Shown: positions 38,267 through 47,450, numbered from the stretch's first letter. The stretch is 64,000 nucleotides of DNA from JAYYPW01 sp036128855 (GCA_036128855.1 JAYYPW010000013.1:124001-188000), one strand, 5' to 3'. Translations and numbers: made by a program. Notes: generated by a model from the letters alone, not told the origin.

Positions 38267-39769
38267 ATGTCTATGAAAACCGCTATACAACCTACCCGAT
38301 CTAAAGACTATCCTCAATGGTATCAAGCAGTTGTTCAAGCTGCAGAATTAGCAGAAACAGGACCTGTTAGAGGCACCATGATAATGAAGCCTTGGGGCTA
38401 TGCTCTATGGGAGCTTCTACAAAGTTACCTTGATAAGGAAATAAAAAAACGCGGACACGATAATATATATTGTCCACTATTTATACCACTATCTCATATG
38501 GAAAGAGAAGCCAAACATGTAGAAGGCTTTGCAAAAGAATGCGCTGTAGTCACCCATACCAAGTTAATAGAAGATAAAGACGGTAAATTAAAACCGGCAA
38601 GTCCACTAGAAGAGCCCTTGATTGTACGTCCAACGTCAGAAATGATAATGGGTGAACTATTTGGTAGATGGGTACAGTCTTATAGAGATTTACCGATATT
38701 AGTGAACCAGTGGGCTAATATTGTACGCTGGGAAATGCGCACCCGGATGTACCTTAGAACTAGCGAATTTCTTTGGCAAGAAGGTCACACTGCGCATGCT
38801 ACTGAGAAAGATGCACGTAAACATACTAAGAAAATGTTAGATATGTATGTAGACATGTGCCAAAACATGCTCGCAATGCCTGTCATTCCTGGAGAAAAAT
38901 CAGAAAATGAACGATTCCCTGGTGCTATAGAGACAATGACGTTCGAAGCTATGATGCAAGACGGTAAAGCATTACAACTAGGAACTTCACATTTTCTAGG
39001 ACAAAATTTTGCTAAAGCAAGTAAAATTCAGTTCCAAGATAAAGACGGTCAAATGCAATATGCTTGGACAACATCCTGGGGGACAACAACCCGATTAATT
39101 GGTGGCTTAATTATGACACACGGAGATGATGACGGACTTGTACTACCACCTAAACTTGCAAAACACCAAGTAGTTATTTGCCCACTCTTACTTAAAAATA
39201 GCGACCACACCGCGATACTAACATATTGTCAAGAATTAGCTGACAGCATAGCAAAAAAGTCCCTTGATAATAATCATATCCGAGTTCATATTGATACTAG
39301 TGATAAGACTGGTGGAGAGAAAAATTGGTATTGGGTAAAAAAAGGCGTCCCAATAAGAATTGAAGTCGGTAATAGAGAAGTAACTTCAAGAACGGTAAGC
39401 ATAAAGAAGCGCTGGGAAAACCATAAAGCACAAACTATGCCTATCGACGATCTTGTAGATGAAGTTCAAGGACTTCTAGAAAAAGCCCATAAAACCCTCT
39501 ACAAACGTGCTGAGGACAAGCTGTTTGAAAAAATGTGCTGGTGTGAAAACACTACTGAATTATGGGCACATTTTAAAGATAAAAATGCTGGTTTCGCACT
39601 AACCTACTGGCATGAAGACAATGCAATAGAAAAAAAACTGAAAGAGGAACTCGCAGTAACTGTACGCTGCTTGCCATATAAAACTCTATTAAATAAAGCT
39701 AAATCAGGTCCTTGTTTCTACGATAACAATAAAACTGGAAAACTTGCAATACTTGGTAGAGCATACTAA
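38267..39769 (+). CDS. proS: Prolyl-tRNA synthetase, archaeal/eukaryal type
   Basis: This class II synthetase charges tRNA-Pro. The roughly 500-residue sequence is of the short archaeal/eukaryal type: GPVRGTMIMKPWGYALWE in motif 1, LIVRPTSEMIMGELFGRW, motif 2 NQWANIVRWEMRTRMYLRTS, EFLWQEGHTAHAT, motif 3 THGDDDGLVLPPKLA and an extra C-terminal zinc-domain-like region. The large editing insertion of the usual gammaproteobacterial ProRS (about 570 residues) is absent. ATG 38267 or 38273 are both possible starts. The gene type suggests ancestral replacement by transfer. Confidence 0.93.
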   Translation: MSMKTAIQPTRSKDYPQWYQAVVQAAELAETGPVRGTMIMKPWGYALWELLQSYLDKEIKKRGHDNIYCPLFIPLSHMEREAKHVEGFAKECAVVTHTKLIEDKDGKLKPASPLEEPLIVRPTSEMIMGELFGRWVQSYRDLPILVNQWANIVRWEMRTRMYLRTSEFLWQEGHTAHATEKDARKHTKKMLDMYVDMCQNMLAMPVIPGEKSENERFPGAIETMTFEAMMQDGKALQLGTSHFLGQNFAKASKIQFQDKDGQMQYAWTTSWGTTTRLIGGLIMTHGDDDGLVLPPKLAKHQVVICPLLLKNSDHTAILTYCQELADSIAKKSLDNNHIRVHIDTSDKTGGEKNWYWVKKGVPIRIEVGNREVTSRTVSIKKRWENHKAQTMPIDDLVDEVQGLLEKAHKTLYKRAEDKLFEKMCWCENTTELWAHFKDKNAGFALTYWHEDNAIEKKLKEELAVTVRCLPYKTLLNKAKSGPCFYDNNKTGKLAILGRAY

Positions 39770-39842
39770 AAAATATATGATATTTTAAGACAAGATTTAC
39801 GTATTTAGACTATATAGAGTATATATACATCTATGTACGAAT

Positions 39843-41762
39843 ATGTTGTTGACAGAAAAAATACAAAAATTACAAAACTTACATGAAACTCCGCAAGGTC
39901 TTGGGACCATAGACCCCACTAAAAAGCATGCAGAACTTTCATTACTAAGGTTAAGGGTCTTTGAAGGCATTACAAAATGCCCTTTTGAAACAAGCATTAA
40001 AACACAAAATTTCAAAAACCAAGCAGAGAATATAGATAGTCATCCACGTCCACTACAGGATAACAAATTACGTTATTACTATCATTACTTGTGGAGCATT
40101 TCTGATCTAGTTATAAAATCAAAAAAATTACAAGAAAAGCAGACTAGTTATACTTCTCAGAATTATTTTTCTGAGTATGAAAAGGACTTAGAAAGCTTAG
40201 TAGATTATGCTTATGAGATATCTTTACCATTGATTGAATTACAGGAGCTAGTAATTAAAAAACAATTAAAAAGTAATGATGAATACAAACAAATACAACC
40301 ATTTCTAACGTTGTTAGAAAAACAAGGATTTACAAGTTATATACTTAAAAAGTCAAATGATAGTTCCAGAAAAATAAATTTATGGAGATTAAATAAAAGA
40401 ACTCGAATTATAAAAAATCATTACGATAGATTAGTTCAAGGATATCAGAACGCACTCAAGGTAGAAGAAAAACATGAAGAGAAGTTAAAAGAGCAGCATA
40501 AACTCGAGATAATTAGTCAAGAGAACATCGCTGAAATGCAAAACTACTATGGTATAACAGACACTACAAAAAACGAAAATGAAAGCTCTGATTATGGCAC
40601 TACTGATTCTGAAGCAACAGATAGCACTGGTTCAGTTGAGCTAGACCATATAGATGAAATGAAGGATTTTTACGGAGAAGAACTTGGTATTGACCTAAAA
40701 GAAGATTTACATAAAGATGATCCAAACATTACAGATAGTAATGATAATATTGATGCGAGAGAAATTGAACTTTTATACGATAAAATCTTAATGACAGATG
40801 AATATATAGATAAAAGGTTTGCATTTAATATACCTAGTGAGATGATGGTTTTTCTAAAATCACTAACAAATTATAACGACACAAAAACCTATCCCAAAGA
40901 GACATATAGCTTTACAAATAATCATACAACAACACTCTCACTTACAACAATTGGTGAAAGAGATGATCCTGCTATTGAAATAAAGATATGTGAGCCAGAG
41001 AAATATTTAGCAAATATTTTCCGTACATTTTGTAATTATTTTTTAAAAAACAAAATTAAACCAGATCTAGCATATGAAAAACTATCCATAATATCTACAA
41101 TAGATAAAGAAAAAAATGAAAGGATATTTAGATGGGAAAAAGAATGCTACACTCCATCATCAGGTATACTTTATAGAATTGATGCTAAAAAAGAAATTAT
41201 TCAATGTGGACAAACACATGAAAAGATTGAAAATATTATAGAAGAAAGTATTGATAATACAATCTACGAAGATAGCAAAAGCAATCCATATTCGAGATTG
41301 TACAACTACTTACATTCTTACGACCATCCTACTATTAAAAAATTATTGGATCTATGTTTCTATGAAAAAGGCATGTTTTCACACAGAATAAAAGATTGGA
41401 ATAGTATTGAGCTATTACTAACAAATACTGATACACTAAAAAGCCTAAATAATGATAAAGACGTATTTATTTTTCTTATGAAAGATATAGTGAAAAGATA
41501 TCCTAAACATATTGAAGAACTGAAAAAAATACTGATTAAAAAAAGCGAAGATACTAACAATATACATATCAAAGACTATTTAGTAAGCAAACAATTCGAG
41601 AATTTTGAAGCACAACATCTAAATAAAACACTTTTCAAAACAATGTTCTCAAAAAACCCAACTAGTATAGGTGTGAAAAAAAGTACAAGCAGTTTGAATC
41701 ATGCATTAAGACAGGCATCTAGTTTATTAACGGGAAAAAAAGATCGCACGAATCCAAAATAA
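39843..41762 (+). CDS. Unknown protein with acidic linker and internal repeat, candidate effector
   Basis: I do not recognise this 639-residue soluble protein. The N-terminal 225 residues are helical with a coiled-coil-like stretch at about 203-223. A short motif occurs twice, IAEMQNYYG (229-237) and IDEMKDFYG (270-278), flanking an acidic Ser/Thr-rich linker (SSDYGTTDSEATDSTGS). The remaining part is mixed and charged, with a basic Ser-rich tail. No signal peptide or membrane helix is seen. It lies next to the kinase-like gene with 56 bases between them and has a clearly AT-rich composition. An effector role is inferred from context and the acidic linker. Confidence 0.55.
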   Translation: MLLTEKIQKLQNLHETPQGLGTIDPTKKHAELSLLRLRVFEGITKCPFETSIKTQNFKNQAENIDSHPRPLQDNKLRYYYHYLWSISDLVIKSKKLQEKQTSYTSQNYFSEYEKDLESLVDYAYEISLPLIELQELVIKKQLKSNDEYKQIQPFLTLLEKQGFTSYILKKSNDSSRKINLWRLNKRTRIIKNHYDRLVQGYQNALKVEEKHEEKLKEQHKLEIISQENIAEMQNYYGITDTTKNENESSDYGTTDSEATDSTGSVELDHIDEMKDFYGEELGIDLKEDLHKDDPNITDSNDNIDAREIELLYDKILMTDEYIDKRFAFNIPSEMMVFLKSLTNYNDTKTYPKETYSFTNNHTTTLSLTTIGERDDPAIEIKICEPEKYLANIFRTFCNYFLKNKIKPDLAYEKLSIISTIDKEKNERIFRWEKECYTPSSGILYRIDAKKEIIQCGQTHEKIENIIEESIDNTIYEDSKSNPYSRLYNYLHSYDHPTIKKLLDLCFYEKGMFSHRIKDWNSIELLLTNTDTLKSLNNDKDVFIFLMKDIVKRYPKHIEELKKILIKKSEDTNNIHIKDYLVSKQFENFEAQHLNKTLFKTMFSKNPTSIGVKKSTSSLNHALRQASSLLTGKKDRTNPK

Positions 41763-41818
41763 ACTCATTTAAAAGTATTTTTAGTTATAAATTAGTTTTT
41801 TTTAGGAAGTATAGATAG

Positions 41819-43459
41819 ATGCATACTATAAAAAAATGTTTCTTAAAAATAGCCCATATGTCCCTACATAAAAGTTTTTCTTCAAAGCACTATGAAAAAA
41901 AACCTAAACAAATGGAAGAATGGTATAATAGTCTGCTTGAGTGGTCAAAATCTTTAGAAAAAGCATCCCATGATTTGATAAAAAACTATCACATCGATAA
42001 AAGCGATCATGAAAAACTTATAAGACTGACCACAAGAATGTGCAATATGATAAATACCAACACTGCAATAACAAGAAAGATTTGTTTAAGAACATATAGA
42101 AAAAATTTACAACTACAGAAATATATTTTTTCACTAATAAACAACCTAGAAAAAAACAAAAGACGATCATGGAAAAATATACGTCATTATCTAATTAAAA
42201 GTCCCATAGTGAAAAACCATATCACATTCACAAAATTACTATTCTATAACCTAAGTATGCACACAAAGTTATATAGCATTTTGCCAAGATTGCATATTTG
42301 GTGTCAAAAAGTAGCCATTGAGTGCGACCTACATATGTTTATCTATGAACTTAGCAAGAGTAAATCACCCTCCACACGAGAGCATCCTTGGAAATTGAGT
42401 ATAAAAAGAAAAGCACAAGTTGAGGAAACAATATTGCAAAACTTCGACATGATAGCAGAAGAACTTGCGAAAAAAAATATTGTAACAATAGCTCATAATA
42501 AAAAACCATCTAAATTTAACAATAACAAAAATCCAACCAATATTTATATACGTTATAGTAAAGATAATGAACTAGAAATCAGCATTAATCAAACCATAGG
42601 TATAAAGAGCTCTAAATTATGTGGCACACATAAAGATGGAAGTATTCACTGGGTACTTAGTTTGAGATGGGATAATACATTATCTGGTAAAAAAAATTAC
42701 GGAGTGTATTACCACCATAAAAGAGGTTTTGTACATAAAGATTTTATCAAGCCAATATTTAAATCAAATAATGGCTATTATCATTTGGAGTATGGAGGGG
42801 ATGACCTTGTTGAAATGATACATAAGAAAAAATTAACACCACAACTTAATACAATCATTATGTTAGAATGTATCTTAATTATTAAAAAGTTACATAATAG
42901 TAAACGTCATCATATGGATTTAAAAATAGATAATATAGTAGTCAAGAAGCAGAAAAATGGATATCAGGTTCGAATAATTGACCTACCAAACAGCCTATAC
43001 GCTGGAGAAAAAGTTGGATACATGATTACAGCCTGGCATAGCATTATGCCAAAAGAATTAAACTTACCTAAGTTGAGCCCTCATAAACGTGCTGTGTTGG
43101 ACATAACAGGAGCACAAGTATTTCATGATTGCTTTGCACTAACCCAAGTCTATGCTATTTTGTTAAAAAACCAGCCTAAACCCACACAGACATGTATAAA
43201 AATGTATAAGATTATGAAACGCATACAAAGCCTCATGATAAACACTTATCACACCTTACATGCAGAAAAAGATGCAGTAGATACTATAAAAAGGATGAAT
43301 CAGCAATTCAATATGGACTACCTTTTATCAATTCTAGAACGTCATGAAAAAATCGATGTTGCAAGCTACTATCATAAAAAAATACTTAGAGAAATTCATA
43401 GCCATACTCACAGTATACGGGCATGCTCAAAGTACATACAGAGAATTAATCTTCTATAG
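41819..43459 (+). CDS. Divergent eukaryotic-like protein kinase domain, candidate effector
   Basis: This 546-residue soluble protein carries kinase C-lobe marks. A helix ending LIIKKLHNS is followed by HMDLKIDN (365-372), equivalent to the HRDLKxxN catalytic loop with Asp367. IIDLPNS contains DLP (388-390) in place of DFG, with Asp388 as the metal ligand. DCFALTQVYAILL then resembles the helix-F region. The segment HLEYGGDDL upstream may be the hinge. I cannot place the beta-3 lysine with confidence. The N-terminal 230 residues are helical and basic. AGGAAG precedes ATG 41819. Kinase-fold effectors are known in Legionella and relatives; secretion and activity here are inferred. Confidence 0.65.
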   Translation: MHTIKKCFLKIAHMSLHKSFSSKHYEKKPKQMEEWYNSLLEWSKSLEKASHDLIKNYHIDKSDHEKLIRLTTRMCNMINTNTAITRKICLRTYRKNLQLQKYIFSLINNLEKNKRRSWKNIRHYLIKSPIVKNHITFTKLLFYNLSMHTKLYSILPRLHIWCQKVAIECDLHMFIYELSKSKSPSTREHPWKLSIKRKAQVEETILQNFDMIAEELAKKNIVTIAHNKKPSKFNNNKNPTNIYIRYSKDNELEISINQTIGIKSSKLCGTHKDGSIHWVLSLRWDNTLSGKKNYGVYYHHKRGFVHKDFIKPIFKSNNGYYHLEYGGDDLVEMIHKKKLTPQLNTIIMLECILIIKKLHNSKRHHMDLKIDNIVVKKQKNGYQVRIIDLPNSLYAGEKVGYMITAWHSIMPKELNLPKLSPHKRAVLDITGAQVFHDCFALTQVYAILLKNQPKPTQTCIKMYKIMKRIQSLMINTYHTLHAEKDAVDTIKRMNQQFNMDYLLSILERHEKIDVASYYHKKILREIHSHTHSIRACSKYIQRINLL

Positions 43460-43739
43460 GGTTCGCACGGTTAGCATATTGTTGATTTTGGCATAATACG
43501 AGTATATTTTTCATAGCTGGAGATAGATCCTGTGGAAAATTTCCATATACAAGCCATTGCTGTAACATAGGGTCTGGCTGTAATAAAAGGAATTGAAAAA
43601 TGTACTTATCATCAATACTTAATGTATTGTAGCACCTATCATAAAAGCCAAGAAAAATTAGGTCAAGCTCCTTCAAGCCTCGACGACAACGCCAACGTAC
43701 CTTAGCTGCAGGCCAAAGTGTAGTATTTATATCATTCAT
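43446..43739 (-). CDS. sdhE: Succinate dehydrogenase assembly factor SdhE
   Basis: SdhE (YgfY/SDHAF2 family) helps attach FAD covalently to the succinate dehydrogenase flavoprotein. The 97-residue product contains the diagnostic RWRCRRGLKELDLIFLGF block (the RGxxE motif is RGLKE) and the later DPMLQQWLVYG segment. ATG 43739 overlaps the dnaB stop by 8 bases and is preferred over TTG 43748. The 3' end overlaps the convergent kinase-like gene by 14 bases. The gene implies that succinate dehydrogenase is present elsewhere in the genome. Confidence 0.85.
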   Translation of the reverse strand: MNDINTTLWPAAKVRWRCRRGLKELDLIFLGFYDRCYNTLSIDDKYIFQFLLLQPDPMLQQWLVYGNFPQDLSPAMKNILVLCQNQQYANRANPIED

Positions 43740-45084
43740 GTAATACAACTTCAGATATATGATTATCGAAACGCGTAAAAGCGCCGTTGAAAGCCAACTT
43801 AACTATTCCTGTAGGACCATTCCGCTGCTTTCCTATATTAATTTCTGCGATACCTTTATCTAGTGTATCTGGGTTATACACTTCATCACGATAAATAAAG
43901 GCAATAACATCTGCATCTTGTTCAATAGAGCCTGACTCTCTTAAATCGGACATTACTGGCCTACGGTTTGTCCTTTGTTCTAGGCTACGATTCAACTGAG
44001 ATAGCGCTATCAACGGTACATTTAATTCTTTGGCGATCATTTTCAGACTTCGAGATATCTCTGATATCTCTTGTACACGATTATCTCTTAATTCTGGAAC
44101 TCGCATGAGTTGGAGATAATCAACTAATATAAGTCCAAGCTGACCTTGCTCACGAGCGAGCCTACGTGCTTTGGTACGCATTTCTGAGGGGCTAATACCG
44201 GGCTTATCATCTATAAACATAGGTGCATCAGCAAGCATTCCAATTGCGGAAGTGATCCTAGGCCAATCATCATCCTGTAATTTCCCTGTCCTAACTTTAT
44301 TTTGCTCAACACGTCCTAGAGATGACAACATTCTCATTACCAAAGCCTCACTAGGCATCTCTAAGCTAAACACCAAAACAGGCTTTTTGCACGCAACTGC
44401 AACATATTCAGCTATATTCATACCAAAAACAGTTTTACCCATAGAAGGACGACCTGCAACAATTAATAAGTCTGCTGGCTGCATTCCTGCAGTCATTTTA
44501 TCTAGATCCGTATAACCAGTAGGAACTCCTGTTACTGACTCGCCAGTTCGGTATAATTCATCAATCATTGAGGTAGTTTTTGCAAGTATATCTGAAAGTG
44601 GAATAGGACCGCCATCTTGTTGACGCATCTGAGAAATAGCAAAAACTTGTGACTCGGCAGCTTGAACAAGCTCTTCAGGGTCTTTACCTTCTGGGTGGTA
44701 AATAGAATCAACAATTTTTGCAGCAGAGTCTTGCAGGGCTCTAAGTAACGCTTTATCACGGACAATCTTTGCGTACTCAGCAACATTTGCTGTAGCTGGA
44801 GCTTGATCAGCAAGAGTATAAATATATGCTTCGCCACCTGCTTGATCCAACAACTGCAAAACCTGTAATGCTTCAATAACAGTAAGCATATCTACAGCCT
44901 GCTGCTTAGTATGCAATCGAGCTATCGCCGTAAATATATGGCCATGTTTTGGATAATAAAAATCGTTTGCAGAAACGAGAGATTCAACTGTTTCCCATGA
45001 ACGTTGCTGTAATAAAAGGACACCGAGTAGGCCTTTTTCTGTCTCTTCTGAATACGGTTGAACTTTTTGTCCGCGATTCTTCAT
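43732..45084 (-). CDS. dnaB: Replicative DNA helicase DnaB
   Basis: DnaB is the hexameric 5'-3' helicase at the replication fork. The 450 residues match the family. The N-terminal helical domain (SEETEKGLLGVLLLQQRSWE) is followed by a linker and the RecA-like domain with Walker A GRPSMGKTVF, Walker B LILVDYLQLMR and the ALSQLNRSLEQRTNRRP region. The C-terminal QRNGPTGIVKLAFNGAFTRF is typical. It is downstream of rplI in the common rpsF/rpsR/rplI/dnaB order. Confidence 0.96.
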   Translation of the reverse strand: MKNRGQKVQPYSEETEKGLLGVLLLQQRSWETVESLVSANDFYYPKHGHIFTAIARLHTKQQAVDMLTVIEALQVLQLLDQAGGEAYIYTLADQAPATANVAEYAKIVRDKALLRALQDSAAKIVDSIYHPEGKDPEELVQAAESQVFAISQMRQQDGGPIPLSDILAKTTSMIDELYRTGESVTGVPTGYTDLDKMTAGMQPADLLIVAGRPSMGKTVFGMNIAEYVAVACKKPVLVFSLEMPSEALVMRMLSSLGRVEQNKVRTGKLQDDDWPRITSAIGMLADAPMFIDDKPGISPSEMRTKARRLAREQGQLGLILVDYLQLMRVPELRDNRVQEISEISRSLKMIAKELNVPLIALSQLNRSLEQRTNRRPVMSDLRESGSIEQDADVIAFIYRDEVYNPDTLDKGIAEINIGKQRNGPTGIVKLAFNGAFTRFDNHISEVVLHE

Positions 45085-45165
45085 AAAAAAATTATTGGGT
45101 TGAATCTGTATAGTATCTTTTCAACGCGCGTAAAACAAGAATGTTAGTATAAACGCGACAACTAT

Positions 45166-45738
45166 TTATTTATCACCTGAAGCTTGTTCTGGTGTAAGAT
45201 CAGATTCTGTAGTATCTTCGTCAATAACGTCATCTGCATCTGTGGATTCTACAGCATCAGATTCTACAGACTCTTTCGCATCAATAATAGTATCTGATTC
45301 CAATTTGAGTGGTAAAGTAGCTAACACACCTGCATAACATTCAATAGCCAACGTATAGTTACCGACAAATCGTAATGGTCCATCTTGTATAACAACCTCA
45401 GACTTATGCACATCATGGCCTTTTTCTGTAAACCAATGTGTTATTTCCTGCGCACCGACTGAACCAAACAACTTACCTTCTGGGTTAGAATGCACATTAA
45501 GTACAACTTCACCCAAAGACTCAAGCTTTGCAACTCTAACTTTAGCTTCTTTAATACGTTGTTTTTCCAACTTCTCGAGCTCTGCACGTTTAGCCTCAAC
45601 CACAGCGATATTCGTCTTTGTAGCAGCAAGTGCCTTGCCTTCTCGAAATAAATAATTGCGTGCATATCCATTTTTCACGTCTACTATATCGCCTATGTTA
45701 CCTAGATTTCGAATTTTTTCTTGTAATATAACTTGCAT
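45166..45738 (-). CDS. rplI: 50S ribosomal protein L9 with acidic C-terminal extension
   Basis: L9 binds 23S rRNA near the L1 stalk. The first 150 residues are canonical: QVILQEKIRNLGNIGDIVDV, then KNGYARNYLFREGKALAAT, the long connecting helix, and the C-terminal domain with NPEGKLFGSVGAQEI. About 40 extra residues follow, rich in Asp, Glu, Ser and Thr (VESDAVESTDADDVIDEDT). The E. coli protein has 149 residues; the extension is unusual. AAGGAGG precedes the ATG. Confidence 0.95.
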   Translation of the reverse strand: MQVILQEKIRNLGNIGDIVDVKNGYARNYLFREGKALAATKTNIAVVEAKRAELEKLEKQRIKEAKVRVAKLESLGEVVLNVHSNPEGKLFGSVGAQEITHWFTEKGHDVHKSEVVIQDGPLRFVGNYTLAIECYAGVLATLPLKLESDTIIDAKESVESDAVESTDADDVIDEDTTESDLTPEQASGDK

Positions 45739-45757
45739 GATTTCCTCCTTAAGAAAG

Positions 45758-46786
45758 TTATGTAATGTTTGTTAGTTGATAACGTTTGCGCATATCAAAA
45801 ACTTTATCTATAAGCCCTATCCATACAAACATTTGATAGAAAGAATAGAATATGAAAAATAATAGTAATACCCAGAAAGTTTTTGAGGTGTTTTTGATAT
45901 CACAAGAATGTTCTATGTAGGCATGTAAAAGACTTAAACCTGCCACACAAGGTAGAAATTGTACAGTGTCAAAAAGGTAGAATACAGGCGTAGAGTGTAG
46001 CCAGTTACTTTGCGCTCCCAGATTTAAGTAGGCTAATAATACCATACTGTATGTGAAAAGATAAAAAATCACACTCACAGCAAAAGAGGACCAACTAAGT
46101 CGATAATTGAGCCATTGCTTTTTAAATATATTGATATGGCCTTTAGTTGCTGAAAAAAAGTAAAAAGAAAGTATTGTAAGGAAAAGTAATGGAATCAATA
46201 TATAGCCATTTACAATATTAGCCGTCATGGAAAAGGCCATTTTAAGGGCAAGTTGGTCAAGCTCTAGACCCTGAATATCAAAAGCCATTATCCAATTTTT
46301 GAGAATACTCACCCATTGGTCTAGTAACCCGTGGTTCATGGTATGGACTACCCAAATACCTGCTACTGCTAAGTAGACAATCGCTTCGAATGCAGTAGAA
46401 AACAACAAACCGCACATCCAAATCCAAACAGAGAGTAATGCACAGGAGGAAAGTGAGATGTTAGTCAAAAAAGGCAACAAGACACGAACCCAATCAGACG
46501 AAGATAGAATCCAATCTGACTGAGCTGTGTAAAATAATAAATCAATGCCTAACAATGCTACCGTACAATGAGGTAAGTGACGCATACCATGTGCTAATAC
46601 AGATGAAAAAAGCAAAAATATGGCAACATAACGGAATGAAAAAAACACGCTCAACTGCGGATGTAGATCATCGTAAAACAAGATGGTTTGTAGATAATCT
46701 AGCGCAACAAGGCCAAACACTATAACAGCGAGGTGCTGGTGTGCAATAACCTGCTCAAACCAGTTTTTCGGCTGTGTTTGCTCCAT
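45758..46786 (-). CDS. DUF2232-like polytopic membrane protein
   Basis: This 342-residue protein has about eight membrane helices. The ending IGLIDKVFDMRKRY resembles the conserved C-terminal motif of DUF2232 (YybS-like) proteins, which often lie between rpsR and rplI in gammaproteobacteria and other groups. Function is unknown. It starts 14 bases after the S6-S18 gene ends and lies 19 bases before rplI, so it belongs to the same operon. The family assignment rests on position and the C-terminal motif. Confidence 0.7.
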   Translation of the reverse strand: MEQTQPKNWFEQVIAHQHLAVIVFGLVALDYLQTILFYDDLHPQLSVFFSFRYVAIFLLFSSVLAHGMRHLPHCTVALLGIDLLFYTAQSDWILSSSDWVRVLLPFLTNISLSSCALLSVWIWMCGLLFSTAFEAIVYLAVAGIWVVHTMNHGLLDQWVSILKNWIMAFDIQGLELDQLALKMAFSMTANIVNGYILIPLLFLTILSFYFFSATKGHINIFKKQWLNYRLSWSSFAVSVIFYLFTYSMVLLAYLNLGAQSNWLHSTPVFYLFDTVQFLPCVAGLSLLHAYIEHSCDIKNTSKTFWVLLLFFIFYSFYQMFVWIGLIDKVFDMRKRYQLTNIT

Positions 46787-46800
46787 TTTAATAAATCCTA

Positions 46801-47358
46801 TTAAGCATGTCTATCACAATATGGCATAAGACCGAGGTAACGAGCAAGTTTTATTGCTTGTGTAAGCTGACGTTGTTGCTTAGCACTCACACCAGTGATC
46901 CTAGCAGGCACTATTCTACCTGTTTCCATTGTGTGTTCTCGCAGAAGCGCCACATTTAAATACACATCTTCCGCCTTAAAATTGCGTTTGTAGATACTAC
47001 GATCTAGTTTCTGGCCACTTAAACGCTCATCTTTTTCAAGTAAGTCTGGACACTTCTCTGATACTGGTTCATCTCTTTGAATAATCAAATTACGCATAAC
47101 TGCATCGTTAAAACGAAAGTTAGATTTTAGTTTTATTAGCGAGGGTTCATCGCATGTTATGTTAAATACAGCAAAATGTGCTTTCGAGGCTTTTGATTTT
47201 TTGATCGTATAGTAAAGCTTCTTTCTGCCAAGGTCTTGCGCCCTATGTACTTCACCTTCGTACTCCTTAGTAACTAAGCTGGAATAACGCTCTATCATTT
47301 CCGGGACTCTTTCACTTTGATTTGGGTGAAAAAGTAATACACACTCGTAGTTTCTCAT
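46801..47358 (-). CDS. rpsF-rpsR: Fused 30S ribosomal proteins S6-S18
   Basis: One uninterrupted frame encodes both proteins. Residues 1-100 are S6 (MRNYECVLLFHPNQSERVPE, then NFRFNDAVMRNLIIQRDEPV). After a charged linker, residues about 113-185 are S18 (TGRIVPARITGVSAKQQRQL, ending ARYLGLMPYCDRHA). Normally rpsF and rpsR are separate genes; S6 and S18 bind each other on the 30S platform, so a fusion is sterically plausible. The usual S18 N-terminal RRRKFCRF stretch is replaced by DRSIYKRNFK. ATG 47358 has GGAG 9 bases upstream; GTG 47373 overlaps that site. No ATG exists at the expected S18 start. Confidence 0.92.
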   Translation of the reverse strand: MRNYECVLLFHPNQSERVPEMIERYSSLVTKEYEGEVHRAQDLGRKKLYYTIKKSKASKAHFAVFNITCDEPSLIKLKSNFRFNDAVMRNLIIQRDEPVSEKCPDLLEKDERLSGQKLDRSIYKRNFKAEDVYLNVALLREHTMETGRIVPARITGVSAKQQRQLTQAIKLARYLGLMPYCDRHA

Positions 47359-47421
47359 AATTTGTATCTCCACTTTTGGTTAAATAGCTATCAACTCTTT
47401 AGCTGTATAGCAAGTTTATGT

Positions 47422-47450
47422 ATTATAACAATTTAACTAAAAAAAAACAA
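47422..47450 (-). promoter_or_regulatory. Strong sigma-70 promoter of the rpsFR-rplI-dnaB operon
   Basis: On the minus strand, TTGTTT (47450-47445) is followed by a 17-base spacer and a perfect TATAAT (47427-47422) preceded by TG (extended -10). The start of transcription should be near 47415, giving a leader of about 55 bases before ATG 47358. The T-rich spacer comes from a run of nine T residues. Confidence 0.7.
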
